From: Anopheles merus
Lineage: Eukaryota; Arthropoda; Insecta; Diptera; Culicidae
Direction: 5' to 3'
Assembly (NCBI RefSeq): GCF_017562075.2
Contig: NC_054085.1
Coordinates: forward strand, 11,740,722 to 11,804,721
Length of the DNA: 64,000 nucleotides
Part shown: positions 24,143 to 34,450 of the stretch, piece by piece
How the letters are laid out: every line of letters starts with the position of its first letter
How positions within the stretch are numbered: position 1 is the stretch's first letter
Program-made: the position numbers and the translations under genes
Notes under the pieces: generated by a model
What the model saw: only the letters and a program-made list of their open reading frames with translations
Databases searched by the model: none
Told to the model about the DNA's origin: nothing

Positions 24143-25451
24143 TATTTATGCTAAAAATACGAAAACTCGCATAAAAATGAAATAATCGATGATTGAATAA
24201 CAAAACATGTATTTGAAACCATTAAATTAAAGTACTTGATAGATAGTTAACTATTTATGCATGCGCGAGAGTTCGTGCTTTTCATTCTTTGCTTAACTTT
24301 TTTATGGCACATACTAGTAACTAAAACTTGTCGTTGTCAAGATGATTACAGTGTATTATCTTCTTTTTTTATGATTAACACAGCGTTGCTAAAAATTAGT
24401 AGACGTATAAGTTATTGTTTACGATAGACATGTTTTATTTTATCGTTCATTTTTCTTTATCATCCACCTTCCTGCTTCTTGTAGAATACTGTTTCTCCAT
24501 TCTCAAGCATAATCGTCAAATAGATAATTCCTTTCTACAGCAGCTGTTGTGACACGATTCTTAATACGCATTAGAATAGGAATTAGAAGAAGGGCGCACG
24601 GGTTTTATTAATTAATTCATAATGATGGTGTAACCTTCGATGGATATCAAAACATCCCACAAATAGGCTGGTGTCGAAATCCCACAAATAGGCTGTGGTA
24701 AAACAATAAAGCCCCGAAAAGATTTATAACTCTTAATTATAGCTTTTAAAGATATGCGAAACATAGGAGCTAGGCAGAACATTTATCAGAAATAGGAAAA
24801 CCATTTTTTTCTATGATCTTTCAAAATAGTTTCGCAATATTATTGTGTTCTATGAATCGTTTTGTTTCCTATTCAATAAACGAGTATTCGAAATTGTATT
24901 TGTCCACATACTGTCCACATGCTGACCCTCTTCTTGTAAACGGATTATTAAAAAAATGTGTAGTAATCCTTTCCTATTGAAATGACGACCGACAGTTAAT
25001 CCTCCGCCAAATCGAATGTGGTAAAAAAAAAAAACAAATCAACCTCACCTAACTGGCAAATTCAAAATATTTGTGGTGCAAATAAAACAGCCCCAAGTAC
25101 AGCGAAAAGAGCACCAAACCACGCCGAAAGGTCACACTAGGTCACAGTGCGCAGCTGACGACTAACAGCGTTGTTGATCGGTAGATTAAAGACCTGTCCG
25201 AGCAGGAGGCGTGAAACGAATTCGCAGCTGTAACCACACCGTACCTGACAGCCGGGACAGCGCTACCCCGTGACTTGACGAATTGGTTCTCGCCGCATAA
25301 ACAATGGCTTTTTTTGAAGGATGAAATCTTTCCACCACGTTTTAATGTAGGCCATAATTTGGCTCTGTCAAAACTATGTTTGACTTTAGGCTCTAGAATG
25401 GTGAAAATGGTGACTCAAACATTGATCAGGGTGTTCCCGTTTTTTAACTTA

Positions 25452-25457
25452 TTTATT
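25452..25457 (-). terminator. polyadenylation signal (AATAAA)
   Basis: AATAAA on the minus strand 47 bases beyond the stop codon at 25504-25506. Confidence 0.6.
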
Positions 25458-25503
25458 CTAGGGCTTTTTGGTCACTTATTTGGCTCTACAGCCGCCCACT
25501 CGT

Positions 25504-26157
25504 TTACACCCTTTGGTAGTCATGCGGGACATAGCTTAGCTTGGGAGCATAAGTGAGCGTTTTGCGCACCCGACTCGGATGAAATGCTCCAAACTGGACG
25601 TACTTCCTTACGTAGGCCGGCTGCTGTACACCGATCACTAGAGGGCTGGTTCCTTGAAGCGTGCTGCCGTACTTTGGGACCAGAGGAATCCTACTTTGAA
25701 CATAAATCGGTTCAGCATAGCCAGTGGGATAGATAGGTCGGTAAGTGTTTGCCGTCGTTTGCACGCTGTTTTTAAAATTGGGCAAAGCTGGTTGCGGTTT
25801 CGTTACTGGACGTCTGTAGGGAATGTTATAAGCTTGAACTGAAGTTACTTGTGGAATCGGCTTCGTGTAAGAATTGGACACATTTTGAGCAACAGTTTGC
25901 ATTGTATGAGGTTTAGTATGTTCCTTTAAATGTTCCACCCTTTTCGGAACGATGTGTCTAACGAAGCTCACATAGCTGACAGCGGTTGGAATGTAATTCG
26001 TTTTAATCGGGTTCAAAGACTTCGTTTCTTCGGAGTGTCTTAACTCTGCACTTGTCAACGCAATTAGAATCAGGATCTGCAAATATAAACGAAAAATGTT
26101 GAAATAAAGCACCTAAAGAAACTGTTCCTTTCCATCTCTTACCAAACAAACTCTCAT
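25504..26157 (-). CDS. small secreted cuticle-like protein
   Basis: Two exons: 26157-26143 encodes MRVCL, intron 26142-26077 (GTAAGAG...TTTGCAG, 66 bp), exon 2 26076-25504; 195 residues. Splicing yields MRVCLILILIALTSAELR, a compact signal peptide cleaved near residue 16; the unspliced upstream frame would give a poorer one. The mature protein is basic and rich in Pro, Tyr, Val and Thr, with YIPTAVSYVSFVRHIVPKR, RKTLTYAPKLSYVP and several single Y/P motifs, but lacks the Ala-rich repeats of its neighbours. No known domain is seen. Gene layout, TATA box and position next to a cuticular gene array make a cuticle-associated role likely; family unknown. Confidence 0.78.
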
Positions 26158-26256
26158 CGTTTGGTGCGACATATTGCTCCTGGGCGAAAGTTCCAGCCAC
26201 TTGCACTTGATGACACCGAGATTGACACTGTGGTGAGTGACGACAGTTTGCTTTCT

Positions 26257-26263
26257 TTTTATA
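26257..26263 (-). promoter_or_regulatory. TATA box of the small secreted gene
   Basis: TATAAAA on the minus strand, 100 bases upstream of the ATG at 26157. Confidence 0.65.
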
Positions 26264-26684
26264 TGCCACCAACCGAGTTTGGTACTTTCTTATCGGTTTA
26301 CGGTTCACTTATTTGAAGATGAAAATTCATTACCTAACTCGATACCCTCCTACGGTCGCTTATCGCTTTGAAGAGCTATCAGTTAGCAAAACACACCAAC
26401 CAATTATCACATATCAACACATACTCGAGTCATATAATTTTGTAACGCAAAGCAACGAAACAAAAGTCAGCTGGAGCTCATTTAATATTCGCCTCAATTA
26501 ATTGATCTGAACGGATGGGGCAGCGTTTAAGCAAATGAGATGTTAATTTGATTAAGGGCAGACTAATGTGTTTCGATCTGTGAACAACTGGAGTATTATG
26601 TGACTTGTGGGAGTAATAACGAGATTCAAATATGCTCTAATAATATTAAATCTCTCAATCAGTTATCTTACTTCAAAATGACAT

Positions 26685-26690
26685 TTTATT
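26685..26690 (-). terminator. polyadenylation signal (AATAAA) of array copy 1
   Basis: AATAAA on the minus strand 58 bases after the stop codon. The 3' UTR of this copy is unlike that of copies 2-6. Confidence 0.6.
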
Positions 26691-26747
26691 TAAAATATCA
26701 CGAATCAAAAGACACAAAACAAAAAATTGTCATCACAGCCACACCAT

Positions 26748-27401
26748 TTACCAGCCATGGGCACCATAGCCTCCGTAGGCGACCTGCGGGCCATAAGACA
26801 GGACCTTTCCACCGTAGATCGGAGCTGGCTGAGCGAGAATGCTCTTGCCGTACACGGGCTCAGCGATCAGCGTCTTGGCCGGGTAGATCGGCTCAGCGAA
26901 CACGTTCTTGGTATAGATGGGCTCCGACACGATGGTCTTGGCGTAAGCTGGCTCAGCAGCGATCACAGTCTTGGCGTAGGTTGGCTCAGCAGCGATCACA
27001 GTCTTGGCATATGGGCCATAAGACAGAGGCTTCGTGTACTCGAGAGCCGGAGCCTGGTACAGAGAGTGAGGGGCAGTATAGGACACGGGCAGAGGGTTGG
27101 TAAGAGCCAGAGGCTTGCTGATCACAACCGATGGGGCAGTCTGGGCGTATCCGTGGTACAGCTGAGGCTCCGGAAGAATGGTCTTGCTCAGCACTGGCAC
27201 TGGAGCAACGTTCTTAATGACGTTGGAGTAGCTCACAGCCGGAGCCACACCGTAGGACAGATGGGAGTGGTCGCTCGGGATGTATCCAGCGCTGACACAA
27301 GCCAGGGAAGCGACGATCAGAACGAACTGGAAGGGTTGGACCTATTGTTAGTATCTCAGGAAGAGATTTGTATCGTTAGTTTGACTTACTTTGGAAGCCA
27401 T
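26748..27401 (-). CDS. array copy 1: low-complexity cuticular protein, 196 aa
   Basis: Two exons: 27401-27390 encodes MASK, intron 27389-27327 (63 bp), exon 2 27326-26748. The spliced start MASKFVLIVASLACVSAGYI is a signal peptide cut near residue 18. The mature protein has three parts: SDHSHLSYGVAPAVSYSNVI near the N-terminus, a middle with KPLALTNPLPVSYTAPHSLY, and a C-terminal run of 10-11-residue units (TYAKTVIAAEP twice, then AYAKTIVSEP, IYTKNVFAEP, IYPAKTLIAEP, VYGKSILAQP), ending YGAHGW. There is no Rebers-Riddiford motif and no cysteine in the mature part. It is the outermost minus-strand member of a seven-copy array. Its coding region and promoter match the others, but its 3' UTR does not. 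Expected role: structural cuticle protein; exact family uncertain (a proline-rich low-complexity class is the best guess). Confidence 0.9.
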
Positions 27402-27555
27402 GGTTGGAGAGATGATTACAGTGGGAGGATGTGCTTTACTGAAGACTACTGATCGCTGAGAGATGTCGTTGTGATCAGCTGATAGAGCTTTTATACGGAT
27501 TGGCGGTGTGCGAAAATCCGCAACAACAGGATGTAAGAGGGGCGTCGTTTGAAAT
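27402..27555 (-). promoter_or_regulatory. promoter and 5' UTR of array copy 1
   Basis: The TATA box TATAAAAG is at 27488-27495, within a block shared with all intact copies: CGCACACCGCCAATCCG just upstream of TATA, CTCTATCAGCTGATCACAAC just downstream, and TCAGTAAAGCACATCC in the 5' UTR. Confidence 0.8.
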
Positions 27556-28926
27556 CAATTGGCATTGCGTCTTTGTTGTCATTGTCATAACTATCGTTCA
27601 TTTCATAATTGTATGGTTTAAAAATGGCTTGAAGAAGCATATTGTCTAGTTGTTTGTATTGTATACTTATAGATCGTAGAAGAGTAATCGCACATAATTA
27701 AAATTTTAGGCTAAAAGCAATTCTTTTAAATCTCCTTTTCATTTGAATTATGTGCAATTTTAATAACTTTTTCATCTTCTTTTTGACTTCTGTATTCGTC
27801 TCAGTCATGCATTTAATACAAGTTTTGCAATAAATATGAAACAATTCGTTTAGTTGTGTTCATAGTCTCTTGAACCAGTTCAAAGCTTAATCAACTCAAC
27901 AAATATTTAATGTAATAAAAGCCGTGCTTTTAGTATAAGGAATTACAATTATTCCGTGAGATCGTTTTTCATTATATTTAAAACTCTAAGTGTCATTTAT
28001 AAAAGCTTAAAATGCGTGGAATGATTAATGTTCTCCATAGTATTATTTGTCGAAGACTTTAAGACCAACAGAAAGCCAAGAAGCATAAAATTAAATAGTG
28101 AAATAGTTGTTCCAACTGACAATTGTTTCAATAAGACGAAATACATGCAATCAATGATTTGTCTGTGTAAAGTTAAAAAACTGGATAATGTGGCTAGTAA
28201 TATTCGTTATTGGCCGATGTTTGTTCATGATGTAATTTCCTGTATATTGTGTACCTTGAAAGACCACAATCGAACAATTTTCAGAGCGCAACACATGCAA
28301 AGTTCGTTCTTAGTGAACAGATCGCTCTTAACTTGCATTTTTATCTACAGAAAATTATACACTCTGATGTCTTTAGTAAACACAAAGAGTTGTTTGTTTA
28401 TTGTAATATCATATACATATACAACATACCATAATATCATAAACGACTACAATTTCACATGATAGAAAATATAAAACGAGGGATACTATAACACGATAAT
28501 TAGGAGGTATCAGGCTCAAGAACAAGGTATAAGTCATTCGTGTGAAAGTAATGATTCCTACAACACTTTTATTTTACCTTGATTATGTTCTTCCATGTAG
28601 ATTAATCAATATCTTAGTTTCCAATAAACACGCAAATCAATTTTTATGTAGCTTGATAAGAACTCCTTTACAATTGCATTTTTCAGGCTGAATTATTGTC
28701 AGCCAAATGAGTTTCAAAACGAAATTACTAACCAAGCAATTCTAGAATTCGGAAAAGTTGTCTGCTTAAAAGAAATCAGTGATATGTAACAACAAATATT
28801 TCGACTCAGGAAATGATTTACATCGATAAAATATCTCAACTGATCTATTGTATTACTATTGTCCATTTCAATTGATGAATTACTAAAAAAATCTCGAATT
28901 CATGCTTTATATTACATAAATAACCG
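27556..28926. other. spacer between array copies 1 and 2
   Basis: The first 80 bases or so upstream of the copy 1 promoter still resemble the upstream flank of copy 2 (GCGTCTTTGTTGTCATTGTC). The rest is unique AT-rich sequence; a 144-codon frame at 28028 is AT-driven and has no family features. Confidence 0.55.
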
Positions 28927-28932
28927 TTTATT
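28927..28932 (-). terminator. polyadenylation signal (AATAAA) of array copy 2
   Basis: AATAAA on the minus strand, in the 3' UTR block that copies 2 to 6 share (GTGATATGTGCAAGAATAAA). Confidence 0.7.
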
Positions 28933-28996
28933 CTTGCACATATCACATATATCACTTAGCACGCATTCAGACGGTACATTATCACAGTCAAAGCAT

Positions 28997-29650
28997 TTAC
29001 CAGCCATGGGCACCATAGCCTCCGTAGGCGAGCTGTGGGCCATAAGACAGGACCTTTCCACCGTAGATCGGAGCTGGCTGAGCGAGAATGCTCTTGCCGT
29101 ACACCGGCTCAGCGATCAGCGCCTTGGCCGGGTAGATGGGCTCAGCGAACACGTTCTTGGTGTAGATGGGCTCCGACACGATGGTCTTGGCGTAAGCTGG
29201 CTCAGCAGCGATCACAGTCTTGGCGTAGGTTGGCTCAGCAGCGATCACAGTCTTGGCATATGGGCCATAAGACAGAGGCTTCGTGTACTCGAGAGCCGGA
29301 GCCTGGTACAGAGAGTGAGGGGCAGTATAGGACACGGGCAGAGGGTTGGTAAGAGCCAGAGGCTTGCTGACCACAACCGACGGGGCAGTCTGGGCGTATC
29401 CTTGGTACAGTTGAGGCTCCGGAAGGATGGTCTTGCTCAGCACTGGCACTGGAGCAACGTTCTTGATGACGTTGGAGTAGCTCACAGCCGGGGCCACACC
29501 GTAGGACAGATGGGAGTGGTCGCTCGGGATGTATCCGGCGCTGACGCAAGCCAGGGAAGCGACGATCAGAACGAACTGGAAAGGTTGGACCTATTGTTAG
29601 TATCTCAGGAAGAGATTTGTATCGTTAGTTTGACTTACTTTGGAAGCCAT
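28997..29650 (-). CDS. array copy 2: low-complexity cuticular protein, 196 aa
   Basis: Exons 29650-29639 (MASK) and 29575-28997, intron 63 bp. The protein is almost the same as copy 1: signal peptide, YAAP/YTAP middle, two TYAKTVIAAEP units and the C-terminus YGAHGW. Visible differences from copy 1 include QLYQGYAQTAPSVVVSKP for QLYHGYAQTAPSVVISKP and PAKALIAEP for PAKTLIAEP. Start chosen at the MASK codon because it alone gives the signal peptide and lies at the same distance from TATA as in the other copies. It has the shared 3' UTR. Confidence 0.9.
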
Positions 29651-29810
29651 GGTTGGAGAGATGATTGCAGTGCGAGGATGTGCTTTACTGAAGACTACTG
29701 ATCGCTGAGTGATGTCGTTGTGATCAGCTGATAGAGCTTTTATACGGATTGGCGGTGTGCGAAAATCCGCAACAACAGGATGTGAGAGGGGCGTCGTTTG
29801 ACGGTCATCA
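29651..29810 (-). promoter_or_regulatory. promoter and 5' UTR of array copy 2
   Basis: TATAAAAG at 29737-29744 in the shared block; similarity to the other copies extends further upstream through GGGGCGTCGTTTGACGGTCA. Confidence 0.8.
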
Positions 29811-30381
29811 AATCAATCGGTATTGCGTCTTTGTTGTCATTGTCATAACTATCGCTTATTGCTTTATCGCATGGTTCAAAAATGTCTTGAAGAAACATTC
29901 GGTCAAGTTGTTGTAGTCGGGAAGGAATTGATAAGAGAAATGTTATAATATAGTTGATTATTCTTCGTTCATAGTATTTATTGGTAATTTTTTGAACTTA
30001 CCATTACAATAGATTCGATTTATGTTTCAATTTGTTTGCTTCTTTAGAGTTTTTCAATGGAATTTCTCATACATTCGCATTGTATAAGACTGTTAGACTG
30101 TGACAAACTTTACATTTCAGTGTACTGTTGCTGAAACTACTTTATTTGTTTGTGTGCAGCAGGCATGTGATTGGCAAATATTTAATTGAATAGGAGTTAT
30201 TGAACTAACAGGATGAAGTAAAACTGTTTAGTGTGAACATTTTTAGAATTGTTCCTTAAGTTTTATTCGATTGTTCTCATATATGAACGATTATAAAGCC
30301 TGGCATTATGTTTGTAACTTAAATTAAGTGTTTAATTAAGAATCTTTGGGAATTGGGACTCTACTGTCCAGCGAATAAAGA

Positions 30382-30591
30382 TTTTTTTTTTCTTTTGGCT
30401 CAACAACCGTTGCCGGTCAAGGCCTGCCTGTACCACACTACTTGTGGGTTTGGCTTTCAGTGACTTATTGATCCCCCCATAGTAGGATAGTCAGTCCTAC
30501 GTATGGCGGCACGGTCCATTTGGGGCTTGAACCCATAACGGGCATGTTGTTAAGTCGTACGAGTTGACGACTGTACTACGAGACCGGCTAT
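30382..30591 (-). mobile_element. full-length tRNA-derived SINE with 9-bp target duplication
   Basis: Same family as 9816-10021: on the minus strand AGCCGGTCTCGTAGTACAGT head, GGGTTCAAGCC box-B-like segment, same body, A-rich tail instead of clear GAA units. Flanked by GAATAAAGA at 30373-30381 and 30592-30600. Confidence 0.85.
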
Positions 30592-31040
30592 GAATAAAGA
30601 ATAAATACATGAAAAAATAAATGAATTAATAATGCGCCGCGTAGAATAAATTCCAAAAAAATAAAATCTCAAACAGAACTCAAAGTTGTACACTGCTTTT
30701 AGTTTCTATAGCCGCACTCCCAATTTTCGTATTTTTGATATATTTTAAATAGATATGATATCGATCAGAAGAAGGTGTTTGTTGGTGGTTCTAGAAAATG
30801 AATGTTGTACATTTTTAAACATTTTTGTCATGCATGTAGCGCTTATGATAACCAATAAACGTTGTTTTGGTCGTTTATATTCTGTAGCATCATTTGAATA
30901 AATTACTATGTATACTATGTTTCTCTTACTGGCGCCGGCTGTTGAAAGGCGTAAGGATGGATCCAGTAAAAGTCTCGAAGGACTGGAACATTTTGGTACG
31001 TCGATGCTCCCTGTCGTGATACGTGGTATAAAATGACTTA

Positions 31041-31203
31041 TTCTTCTTCGTCTTCATCACAACAACCGTTACCGGTCAGAACTTGTCAGTGCCACTAGTG
31101 GGGCTGACTTTCATGGATTTATTGAATACCCATAGCGGGATGGTCATTCCTACGTATGAGGGTGAGGACACGGTTCATTTGGGACTTGAACCCATAACGG
31201 GTA
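31041..31203 (-). mobile_element. SINE copy lacking its tRNA-like 5' end
   Basis: Tail side (TTCTTCTTCGTCTTC on the plus strand) and body match the family, including CCGTTACCGGTCAG and CTTGAACCCATAACGGGTA; the match stops at the box-B region, so the 5' head is missing or replaced. The body also carries small insertions. Confidence 0.7.
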
Positions 31204-31783
31204 ATAACTGCTCTAGTTTATTAAAACGCTCTGCTTGAAATAAGTGTGACATCTTTCAACGACTTTTTTATTCGTTTGGTGAATATCGTACCATATTGCC
31301 TAATTCATAAAAAATATCTCTTCAGGAAATAAACATCGTTGTAGCATCGTATAACACGTAGATTTGCATAAATCACGCGTCTATAAAGAGAGGTTATGAG
31401 TAGATATTTTGACATAAGCTCTGAAATAAATGGTCCAAAAGCCATGTTATTCTTAGTAGGTTAATCGAATTGGATTGGATAAAATATTATTCGAATACAA
31501 ACCAAACTTTAGTCCCTATCGAGATAAATATGATACATGTGTTTTTACAGTCTGTACCATTATTTACAAGGTTTCAAAGGATCATTATTGCCCAACCACC
31601 TTATCACGTGTACCAGATTTCTAAATAAATGATCGAGTGATAAGAATCATCCAATATGTCTACATAGCGTATAAGTTATAATCAAGCAGCATCAAGGTTA
31701 ATATCAATATATCAATCATAAAAATTTCCCTTGTTTAGAACGAAACGAATCCAGAACCATGCATAAGGTTACATAAATACACG

Positions 31784-31789
31784 TTTATT
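31784..31789 (-). terminator. polyadenylation signal (AATAAA) of truncated copy 3
   Basis: The shared 3' UTR and signal are still present in the truncated copy. Confidence 0.6.
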
Positions 31790-31853
31790 CTTACACATAT
31801 CACATATATCACTTAGCACGCATTCAGCCGGTACATTATCACAGTCAAAACAT

Positions 31854-32245
31854 TTACCAGCCATGGGCACCATAGCCTCCGTAGGCGAGCTGTGGGCCAT
31901 AAGACAGGACCTTTCCACCGTAGATCGGAGCTGGCTGAGCGAGAATGCTCTTGCCGTACACGGGCTCAGCGATCAGCGCCTTGGCCGGGTAGATCGGCTC
32001 AGCGAACACGTTCTTGGTGTAGATGGGCTCCGACACGATGGTCTTGGCATAGGCTGGCTCAGCAGCGATCACAGTCTTGGCGTAGGTTGGCTCAGCAGCG
32101 ATCACAGTCTTGGCGTAGGTTGGCTCAGCAGCGATCACAGTCTTGGCATATGGGCCATAAGACAGAGGCTTCGTGTACTCGAGAGCCGGAGCCTGGTACA
32201 GAGAGTGAGGGACAGCATAGGACACGGGCAGAGGGTTGGTAAGAG
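31854..32245 (-). pseudogene. array copy 3: 5'-truncated cuticular protein gene
   Basis: The minus strand matches the other copies from LTNPLPVSYAVPHSLYQ to the C-terminus YGAHGW and the 3' UTR, about 130 codons without a stop or frameshift. Upstream of position 32245 the match ends abruptly at the L-T-N-P codons; promoter, first exon, intron, signal peptide and about 60 residues are gone, replaced by unrelated AT-rich DNA. An open frame runs a few codons into that DNA (MLNALNNTS), but without a signal peptide it could not make a secreted protein. It has three TYAKTVIAAEP-type units where copies 1 and 2 have two. The intact frame implies recent truncation or correction by gene conversion from its neighbours. 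Confidence 0.85.
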
Positions 32246-32552
32246 ATGTATTGTTCAATGCATTAAGCAATGAAAGAAACTTGTTTCCATTAAGTTTACC
32301 TTATAATTAAATAAGTTTACTTTGTACTACTTATACTTTAATAGTTAAGTATTACTTAAGTTTGCCATAAATAAAAAAAAGTTTAATTTGTACGATGCTT
32401 TTAAAATCGTTCAAGATAAAATAATGTACTGATATCCAACAAACATACACATTTGGAGTTAAATGACCTAACAAATTATCAGTGCAAAATAATGCCACTG
32501 ACATTGATTCATCAAACGAATAACAACATAACAAATGCTGCGATGGCCATCC
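32246..32552. other. unique DNA at the turning point of the inverted array
   Basis: AT-rich sequence of about 307 bp between the broken 5' end of copy 3 and the start of promoter homology of copy 4. It resembles no flank of the other copies, so it marks the junction where gene orientation flips. Confidence 0.65.
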
Positions 32553-32699
32553 CACGACGCCCCTCTCACATCCTGTTGTTGCGGATTTTCGCACACCGCC
32601 AATCCGTATAAAAGCTCTATCAGCTGATCACAACGACATCACTCAGCGATCAGCAGTCTTCAGTAAAGCACATCCTTCCACTGCAATCATCCCCCAACC
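32553..32699 (+). promoter_or_regulatory. promoter and 5' UTR of array copy 4
   Basis: Shared promoter block with TATAAAAG at 32607-32614. Similarity to other copies starts abruptly at the CGACGCCCCTCTCACATCC segment, whereas in copies 2, 5, 6 and 7 it reaches 100 or more bases further upstream. Confidence 0.8.
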
Positions 32700-33386
32700 A
32701 TGGCTTCCAAAGTAAGTCAAACTAACGATACAAATCTCTTCCTGAGATACTAACAATAGGTCCAACCCTTGCAGTTCGTTCTGATCGTCGCTTCGCTGGC
32801 TTGCGTCAGCGCTGGATACATCCCGAGCGACCACTCCCATCTGTCCTACGGTGTGGCCCCGGCTGTGAGCTACTCCAACGTCATCAAGAACGTTGCTCCA
32901 GTGCCAGTGCTGAGCAAGACCATCCTTCCAGAGCCTCAGCTGTACCACGGATACGCCCAGACTGCCCCGTCGGTTGTGGTCAGCAAGCCTCTGGCTCTTA
33001 CCAACCCTCTGCCCGTGTCCTATGCTGCCCCTCACTCTGTGTACCAGGCTCCGGCTCTCGAGTACACGAAGCCTCTGCCTTATGGCCCATATGCCAAGAC
33101 TGTGATCGCTGCTGAGCCAACCTACGCCAAGACTGTGATCGCTGCTGAGCCAACCTACGCCAAGACTGTGATCGCTGCTGAGCCAGCTTACGCCAAGACC
33201 ATCGTGTCGGAGCCCATCTACACCAAGAACGTGTTCGCTGAGCCGATCTACCCGGCCAAGGCGCTGATCGCTGAGCCCATGTACGGCAAGAGCATTCTCG
33301 CTCAGCCAGCTCCGATCTACGGTGGAAAGGTCCTGTCCTATGGCCCACAGGTCGCCTACGGAGGCTATGGTGCCCATGGTTGGTAA
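32700..33386 (+). CDS. array copy 4: low-complexity cuticular protein, 207 aa
   Basis: Exons 32700-32711 (MASK) and 32775-33386, intron 63 bp (GTAAGT...CTTGCAG). Signal peptide MASKFVLIVASLACVSAG. It has three full TYAKTVIAAEP-type units, one more than copies 1, 2, 5 and 7, which accounts for the 11 extra residues. Specific changes: KPLPYGPYAK for KPLSYGPYAK and LIAEPMYGKS for LIAEPVYGKS. First plus-strand member after the orientation switch; shares the long 3' UTR with copies 2, 3, 5 and 6. Confidence 0.9.
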
Positions 33387-33450
33387 ATGTTTTGAATGTG
33401 ATAATGTACCGTCTGAATGAGTGCTAAGAGATATATGTGATATGTGCAAA

Positions 33451-33456
33451 AATAAA
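33451..33456 (+). terminator. polyadenylation signal (AATAAA) of array copy 4
   Basis: AATAAA 64 bases beyond the stop codon, in the shared 3' UTR block; homology with copies 2 and 3 continues a little past it. Confidence 0.7.
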
Positions 33457-33570
33457 CGTGTATTCATGTAATCTTATGCTTTGGTTAAGATCTGTTTCAT
33501 TCGAGAAAAAAGGGGTACAAATATTATATTTTTTGACCCTGCTAGTGAAATTTATATTCTAATAGTTAAT

Positions 33571-33909
33571 TGAGCCGGTTTGGTGATACAGTCGTCAACT
33601 CATACGACTTAACAACAAGCCCCGAACAGACTGTGCCCCCATACGTAGGACTGACTATCCTGCTATGGTAACAATAAGTCACTGAAAGCTAAGCTCAGTT
33701 TACTAGTGGGTACAAAGGCAGGCTTTGACCAACAACGATTGTTGCGCCAGAAAAGAAGAAGAAGAAGAAGAAGAAGAAGAAGAAGAAGAAGAAGAAGAAG
33801 AAGAAGAAGAAGAAGAAGAAGAAGAAGAAGAAGAAGAAGAAGAAGAAGAAGAAGAAGAAAGAAGAAGAAGAAGAAGAAGAAGAAGAAGAAGAAGAAGAAG
33901 AAGAAGAAG

Positions 33910-33937
<28 letters not shown>
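33571..33937 (+). mobile_element. SINE with expanded (GAA)n tail
   Basis: Head GAGCCGGTTTGGTGATACAG, a degenerate box-B region and the usual body are followed by about 185 bp of GAA repeats. AGTTAAT flanks it at 33564-33570 and 33938-33944, a 7-bp target duplication that brackets the microsatellite. The tail was therefore part of the inserted element and grew later. Confidence 0.85.

Positions 33938-33939
<2 letters not shown>
33753..33939 (+). repeat. (GAA)n microsatellite, about 60 units
   Basis: Nearly pure GAA for about 185 bp, broken once near 33860 by an extra A. All six frames stay open through it, producing meaningless homopolymer-like proteins. Confidence 0.95.
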
Positions 33940-33940
<1 letters not shown>

Positions 33941-34079
33941 TAATAGGCCCGGTTACAGAATTATGCAATTATGCAATTTCAGGAGTATTTTTGGGATTAT
34001 ACCTACAGTTATTATTAGAATGCGTGCAACAGATTTCTTAAAACATAACGCAAATGCCAAGTGATTTTTAATTTCAATG

Positions 34080-34450
34080 GACACATTAAGAGAAACCGAA
34101 TCATAACCCATACCGATACTGAGAGCCCATGTCTATTCTGAACCTTAACCGAATTCATACTGGTGCTGGAACTTATTCCAATCCAATCATGCACGTACTC
34201 TGACCCTGTAAATGATCCTGACGACTGGTATCGTGGAATTGATCCCGATGCCATACCGGGTGTGGAATTGATCTTGACCCTATACCGGTCCTGGGACTGC
34301 TCCCAAAGCCGTACCGGGGCTGGAATTGATTATGAACCCAGAACTTCTACTGAACCGGACCTTTAACTGGTACTGGACCCATTCAAATATTGTAACATAT
34401 ACCTACCGCTACTGGAACTTATCCCAAACCAATACCGGCCCTTAAACTGT
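34080..34450. repeat. degenerate minisatellite with ACCGG...GGAATTGATCC words
   Basis: Words such as ATACCGG, CTGGAATTGAT, CTGGAACTTATCC and CCTGACCC recur at roughly 30-bp steps, strongly diverged. A weak echo (ATAGATCCTGACCCCATTC) lies at about 34730-34750. Confidence 0.6.

Larger units (their letters stand above)
17896..25451. other. long gene-poor AT-rich spacer
   Basis: No exon is supported over 7.5 kb. Visible items: a GT run near 18640-18656; a CT-rich tract near 21100-21128; a perfect 12-bp palindrome pair at 23724-23750; a decayed Tc1/pogo-like end near 24065-24142; a direct repeat ATCCCACAAATAGGCTG twice at 24650-24710. Confidence 0.5.
29811..31783. other. spacer between copy 2 and truncated copy 3
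   Basis: Contains two SINE copies (30382-30591 and 31041-31203) in otherwise unique AT-rich DNA. No exon is supported. Confidence 0.55.

Noticed and set aside
24650..24710. Duplicated ATCCCACAAATAGGCTG
   Set aside because: A two-copy local duplication with no further structure.
28028..28462. 144-codon frame between array copies 1 and 2
   Set aside because: AT-driven composition, no signal peptide, no family resemblance.
28859..29701. Open frames of 230-280 codons antisense to every array copy
   Set aside because: They recur only because the copies are duplicates; they run through promoter and UTR and lack start context.
33115..33200. 33-bp direct repeats resembling a CRISPR array
   Set aside because: They are contiguous, in frame and encode TYAKTVIAAEP units of a cuticular protein; no spacers.
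33663..34041. Poly-Phe/Leu, poly-Arg/Lys and poly-Glu frames
   Set aside because: Pure products of the GAA microsatellite.
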